Shown: positions 6,970 to 9,559 of the stretch, in pieces
Layout of the letters: each line of letters begins with the position of its first letter
Position numbering within the stretch: position 1 is the stretch's first letter
Source: AE-B3B sp964543295
GTDB lineage: Bacteria; Aerophobota; Aerophobia; Aerophobales; AE-B3A
Direction of reading: 5' to 3'
Assembly: GCA_964543295.1 (NCBI GenBank)
Contig: CAZIXA010000058.1
Location: 1 to 9,559 of the forward strand
Length of the DNA stretch: 9,559 bases
The notes under the pieces: generated by a model
Told to the model about the DNA's origin: nothing
The model's input: only the letters and a program-made list of their open reading frames with translations
Database searches by the model: none
Program-made: the position numbers and the translations under genes

Positions 6970-7388
6970 TTAAGAGAGCTCTTTTCCTGTAGTAGTCATG
7001 GTTAACTTTCCGTGTTTTACCCCGCGGATGCTTATCAGCTTATCTGCGATAGCCTTAATTTTATCTACCGTCCCTTTGACTGCCAGGATTTCCAAACAAT
7101 TGTCCTCGTCCAATGCAGATGCATGCTGGATTTTATCATATCATGAGAATGGTGCTGAAGATCAGTTAGAGTATCTAAAAGTCCCCGGATACGGTGATCA
7201 TAAACCAGGGTAATTGTTCCCACCATTTCTTTTTTGTCTATGCGCCACTCCTCTTCCACCAGATGAGCCCTGACCAGATCCCTCACTGCCTCTGACCTAT
7301 TTGCATATCCTTTTCTGGAGAGCAACTCATCAAAATCCTTCAGCAGTTTCTTTTCCATAGATACCCCGAACCTCACTATCTCATTCAC
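6970..7388 (-). CDS. nikR: Nickel-responsive repressor NikR, frameshift at 7111-7112
   Basis: Ribbon-helix-helix DNA-binding domain at residues 1-45 (IVRFGVSMEKKLLKDFDELL, RKGYANRSEAVRDLVR), followed by the ACT-like nickel-sensing domain. The GTG at 7388 is chosen because AGGAG sits seven bases upstream and the protein then starts at the usual place; an open frame further upstream is an artefact. After MHLH the frame is lost by one missing base at 7111-7112 and would stop at 7065. The next frame gives DEDNCLEILAVKG and VKHGKLTMTTTG, the normal NikR end, with TAA at 6970. Corrected, the protein has 139 residues and all four high-affinity Ni ligands: His79, His90, His92 and Cys98, matching E. 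coli H76, H87, H89 and C95. It heads the operon and its promoter carries a NikR operator, so it is expected to be autorepressed with Ni. The family call is secure; whether the shift is real is not. Confidence 0.9.
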
Positions 7389-7408
7389 GTGCCCACTCCT
7401 CTTTGTTT

Positions 7409-7435
7409 GTGTTACTATTTTGAAAATTGTAACAT
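7409..7435. promoter_or_regulatory. NikR operator
   Basis: GTGTTAC (7409-7415), 13 bp, then GTAACAT (7429-7435). The half-sites form an inverted repeat matching the GTGTTAC-N13/16-GTAACAC type reported for NikR of Deltaproteobacteria and others, with one mismatch at the last base. It lies about 20 bp upstream of the nikR GTG and overlaps the -10 box, the position expected for Ni-dependent repression. Confidence 0.8.
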
Positions 7436-7453
7436 AAAATAAAAAAAAGTCAA
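7426..7453 (-). promoter_or_regulatory. nikR operon promoter
   Basis: Minus-strand -35 TTGACT (7453-7448), 16-bp spacer, -10 TACAAT (7431-7426). The -10 shares bases with the upstream NikR half-site, so bound NikR would block RNA polymerase. Transcription would begin around 7419, giving a leader of about 30 bases before the nikR GTG. It is the best promoter found upstream of the seven-gene minus-strand run. Confidence 0.7.
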
Positions 7454-7650
7454 GTCTTCGCCTCCAGTTTCCCGAAAAATGGTAGCAAGGGTACTTAAAA
7501 CACAAAAATGATGACTGTGATAGGTCGCAGTAGGGCAAATACTGGAAAAATCTCGAATAGTAGGCAATTCTTTTCGAGCCAAGGAGTTGAAAAATAGGAG
7601 AGAAAAAGAAAAAAGAAATATTTCCTGCTGCTTCAGAAGGAGATACTTAA
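7454..7650. other. Non-coding stretch between the nikR promoter and the transposase remnant
   Basis: I see no supported gene here. It probably contains the outer end of the insertion element whose transposase stops at 7651. No matching terminal inverted repeat could be paired, because the other end of that element is not intact in the window. Confidence 0.35.
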
Positions 7651-8193
7651 CTAAACCCTGAAGCTAAATAAGGAGTGGTAGGGTGGACTTCGCAGCATCC
7701 GGGCAGTTGCCCAGGAGAACTTTCCTATGGTTAAGGTTTTCTTTTTGAGAACTGATTTTTTCTCACAGAACTCTTTTATAGTGGAAAAGGCAGTTTTGAT
7801 TAGCGTGAGGAACATACAGAGGCTGAGGATAAAAGATAAAAGACAGCTCATAATCATAATGTGTATTCCCCTCCATCTTCTCACCATAATCCGCTCCAGA
7901 CCAAAGCTCTGTTTTAAGGTCTCAAAGAGGGTATCAATTCTGGCCCGCCGGTTGTAGATAGATACAATCTCCTGAAGGTTATCTTCGGTAACGAGAGAAG
8001 AGGTAAGTAAAATTAAGGGCTCATCCTGTTTATCTTTTTCTCGAAGGACAATCACAGAGATAGGTAGGAACCGCTTGCCTTTCTTGGAGAAAAGATTGGC
8101 CTCAAAGAACTTAGCCGCTAGGGGAAACTTTCCTCTTTCCTGATTTTCCCAGAAAGCAGGAGAGGTTTTCTTTATTGACTCTGCTATTAACAA
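7651..8193 (-). pseudogene. C-terminal part of an IS4-type DDE transposase
   Basis: This 180-residue frame is the second half of a cut-and-paste transposase. The recognisable block is EIVSIYNRRARIDTLFETLK followed by QSFGLERIMVRRWRGIHIM, the Y-(2)-R-(3)-E-(6)-K region of the IS4 group. Spacing is exact (Tyr80, Arg83, position 87, Lys94), but position 87, normally the catalytic Glu, is Asp here. The preceding strand FLPISVIVLREKDKQDEPLILLTSS fits the beta-strand before the insertion domain. The N-terminal half with the first two catalytic Asp residues is absent. Homology fades at about 8190, where a plus-strand fragment of another element begins. The TTG at 8193 is only the first possible start in the broken frame. 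It is not expected to be active. Confidence 0.75.
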
Positions 8194-8390
8194 AATAGAG
8201 CATATCCTACAGGAAACTAAGGAAAGATTAACCCAGCTATACCTAACTCTTAACCCTGCAGAGCTGAAAAGAGGAATCGATGAGAAGGTTCATGTGCTCT
8301 TCAAAGCTTATGAGGAGAAGAATGAAGGAGGGGAAGCTTCCCTGTCAAATCCTCTAAAAGAAGCGATAATCAGGTTTCCTGATAAAAATA
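8186..8390 (+). pseudogene. Probable C-terminal tail of a second transposase
   Basis: The plus-strand frame reads LQETKERLTQLYLTLNPAEL then KRGIDEK, followed by charged sequence. The ETKERL...LNPxELKRxI pattern resembles the C-terminal tail of rve-type integrase/transposase proteins of insertion elements. It has no start and no catalytic core. It abuts the minus-strand IS4-type remnant, and its frame runs on past 8396 into the antisense of the MFS gene, stopping near 8443. It is best read as a fragment left by element-into-element insertion. The family match rests on a short segment. Confidence 0.4.
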
Positions 8391-8395
8391 TCAAA

Positions 8396-9559
8396 CTAAC
8401 AAAGCCGATGCACCTTTTTAGCTACGAAGAACACTGGCAATGAAGTAACTTCCATTACAAGCACAAACAAAATTAACCAGCTAAGAGACATATCATAAAG
8501 TAAACCCATAAGCACACTTCCCAAAAACCAGGATATGCCGTACGCTGCATTAAAGATACCATAAGCATGGCCCCGCTGGATGATCGGCGTTAGGTCAGCA
8601 ATCGCTGCTCGCATAATAGTTTCATGAATTCCCATTACCGTGCCCCAGAGGATAATACCTATCAGGGCAAGATTATAACTTCGGGAAAATCCAAAAAGCG
8701 GGATGGAGAAAGTTAGCAGAGGAATTGTTAAAAGCACTTTTAATCGAATTTTGTCGTATACCCTGCCGATAATAAGAGCTACTAGAGCATCCACACCCAT
8801 TGCAATAGCGTAAAATAGGGGAATCTGGACATTTGAAATAACTGATTGGACTCTAAAATGATAGGAAATTAGCGGAAAATTAACAAATCCAGCAACAGTT
8901 AAGAAGGTAAACAATGTATAGAAGTAGAAAACCCCGGGGAGTTTGCCTTTAGTCCCTTGTCTCAATGTTTTATCGGGAGTCTCCAGTTTCTCTGGTGAGG
9001 GGACTTTAATTCTTGCTATTAGGAGGGTGATCAGGGTCAAAAGAGCAGGTATCCATAGAAGAGAAAACCCCTCACCATAATCCCCTTTAAAGAGAAATAC
9101 AGCAGAAAAAAGCAAAGGACCGATAAGAGCACCCACCTGGTCTAGTGCTTCATGGATACCGAATCCCCAACCTCTTCCTATCCGCTTTGTGGCGTGGGAA
9201 AGTATTGCATCTCTTGCCGGAGTCCTGATCGCCTTCCCCATCCGTTCTAAAATGACAAGGAAAGCTGCGAGTTGCCAATAACCGGCGAATGCTAACAGGG
9301 GAACGCAGATGAGTAATCCATAACCAGTAATTGTTATAGGCCAGTACGCCTTGGTGCGATCGGCAAGATAACCGGATGCCAAACGCAGTACGTAGTCGAT
9401 AAACTCACCAACTCCTGCTACTAAGCCCACGATGCTCGCACTCGCACCCAAAAAAGCTAGATAGGGGCCAATGACGCTTCTTGCCCCTTCATAGGTTATG
9501 TCTCCAGAGACCTCTGAAAAATTAGGCTATTTTCCCGATTTTTTACCTTAGCTTGAATT
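8396..9559 (-). CDS. MFS transporter, N-terminus at the window edge
   Basis: Major facilitator superfamily permease with many hydrophobic helices. The loop between TM2 and TM3 carries the MFS signature (SGYLADRTKAYW, a variant of G-x-x-x-D-R-x-G-R). A related motif appears in the second half (GRVYDKIRLK). A conserved stretch ERMGKAIRTPARDAILS identifies a subgroup of uncharacterised bacterial and archaeal MFS proteins. The frame is open upstream of the first possible start (TTG 9451) through GDITYEGARSVIGPYLAF, typical of the family's first helix, so the true start is further up. An in-frame stop at 9529-9527 follows. One extra base in the run of five T (coding strand) at 9517-9521 would carry the frame on to the window edge, so a frameshift is likely. 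The substrate cannot be told. No link to the nickel operon is evident; transposon debris lies between them. Confidence 0.82.

Noticed and set aside
6964..6992. Self-complementary AAGAGAGCTCTT-like sequence at the end of nikR as a terminator
   Set aside because: The usable stem is about four base pairs, there is no U tract, and the next gene's ribosome site follows directly.
7389..7538. Upstream extension of nikR to 7538
   Set aside because: The extra codons cover the promoter and operator, match no NikR, and the GTG at 7388 has a proper Shine-Dalgarno and the usual NikR start.
1..9559. CRISPR array, tRNA, rRNA or phage structural genes
   Set aside because: No regularly spaced repeats, no tRNA-like cloverleaf with the T-loop sequence, no rRNA segments and no phage structural proteins were seen on either strand.

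Overview
This window reads like a stretch of a moderately AT-rich bacterial chromosome from an anaerobe with a nickel-dependent metabolism. Bacterial origin is supported by good -35/-10 promoters and strong Shine-Dalgarno sites, with several GTG starts. Nickel use is inferred from NikR, a CooT-family protein and a remnant Fe-S protein of a type I associate with CO dehydrogenase. I cannot name the phylum from sequence alone. Every functional-looking gene lies on the minus strand, so transcription runs from high to low coordinates.

Layout, in transcription order. (i) 9559-8396: an MFS transporter, cut by the window edge. (ii) About 8395-7651: mobile-element debris. The 3' half of an IS4-type DDE transposase lies on the minus strand, abutting what looks like the tail of an unrelated transposase on the plus strand. 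(iii) 7453-1402: the core, probably one operon. A sigma70-type promoter overlaps a near-perfect NikR operator (GTGTTAC-N13-GTAACAT). It is followed by nikR, a BtuF/FepB-type substrate-binding protein, a TatD-family metallohydrolase, a FecCD-type permease and its ATPase. A CooT-family small protein comes next, then a small His-containing helical protein and a fused FmdE-TrmO/TsaA protein. (iv) 1402-910: decayed remnants of a DGC-type Cys protein and of a CODH-associated 4Fe-4S domain protein. (v) 725-71: a small tyrosine recombinase with its own good promoter and a frameshift.

The likely logic is that NikR senses Ni and represses its own promoter. The operon would import Ni (or possibly Co) through a BtuCDF-type ABC system and supply cytoplasmic nickel-handling proteins (the CooT homologue, perhaps the His-rich small protein). 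The FmdE-TrmO fusion is the most unusual passenger and has no obvious assigned role.

Five reading frames (integrase, permease N-terminus, binding protein, nikR, MFS N-terminus) are each broken by what looks like one single-base indel, two of them in A/T homopolymers. Conserved residues continue in the second frame each time. This looks more like sequence error, or very recent damage, than long decay. The DGC and Fe-S remnants, by contrast, carry codon losses and Cys-to-Tyr changes that point to real decay.
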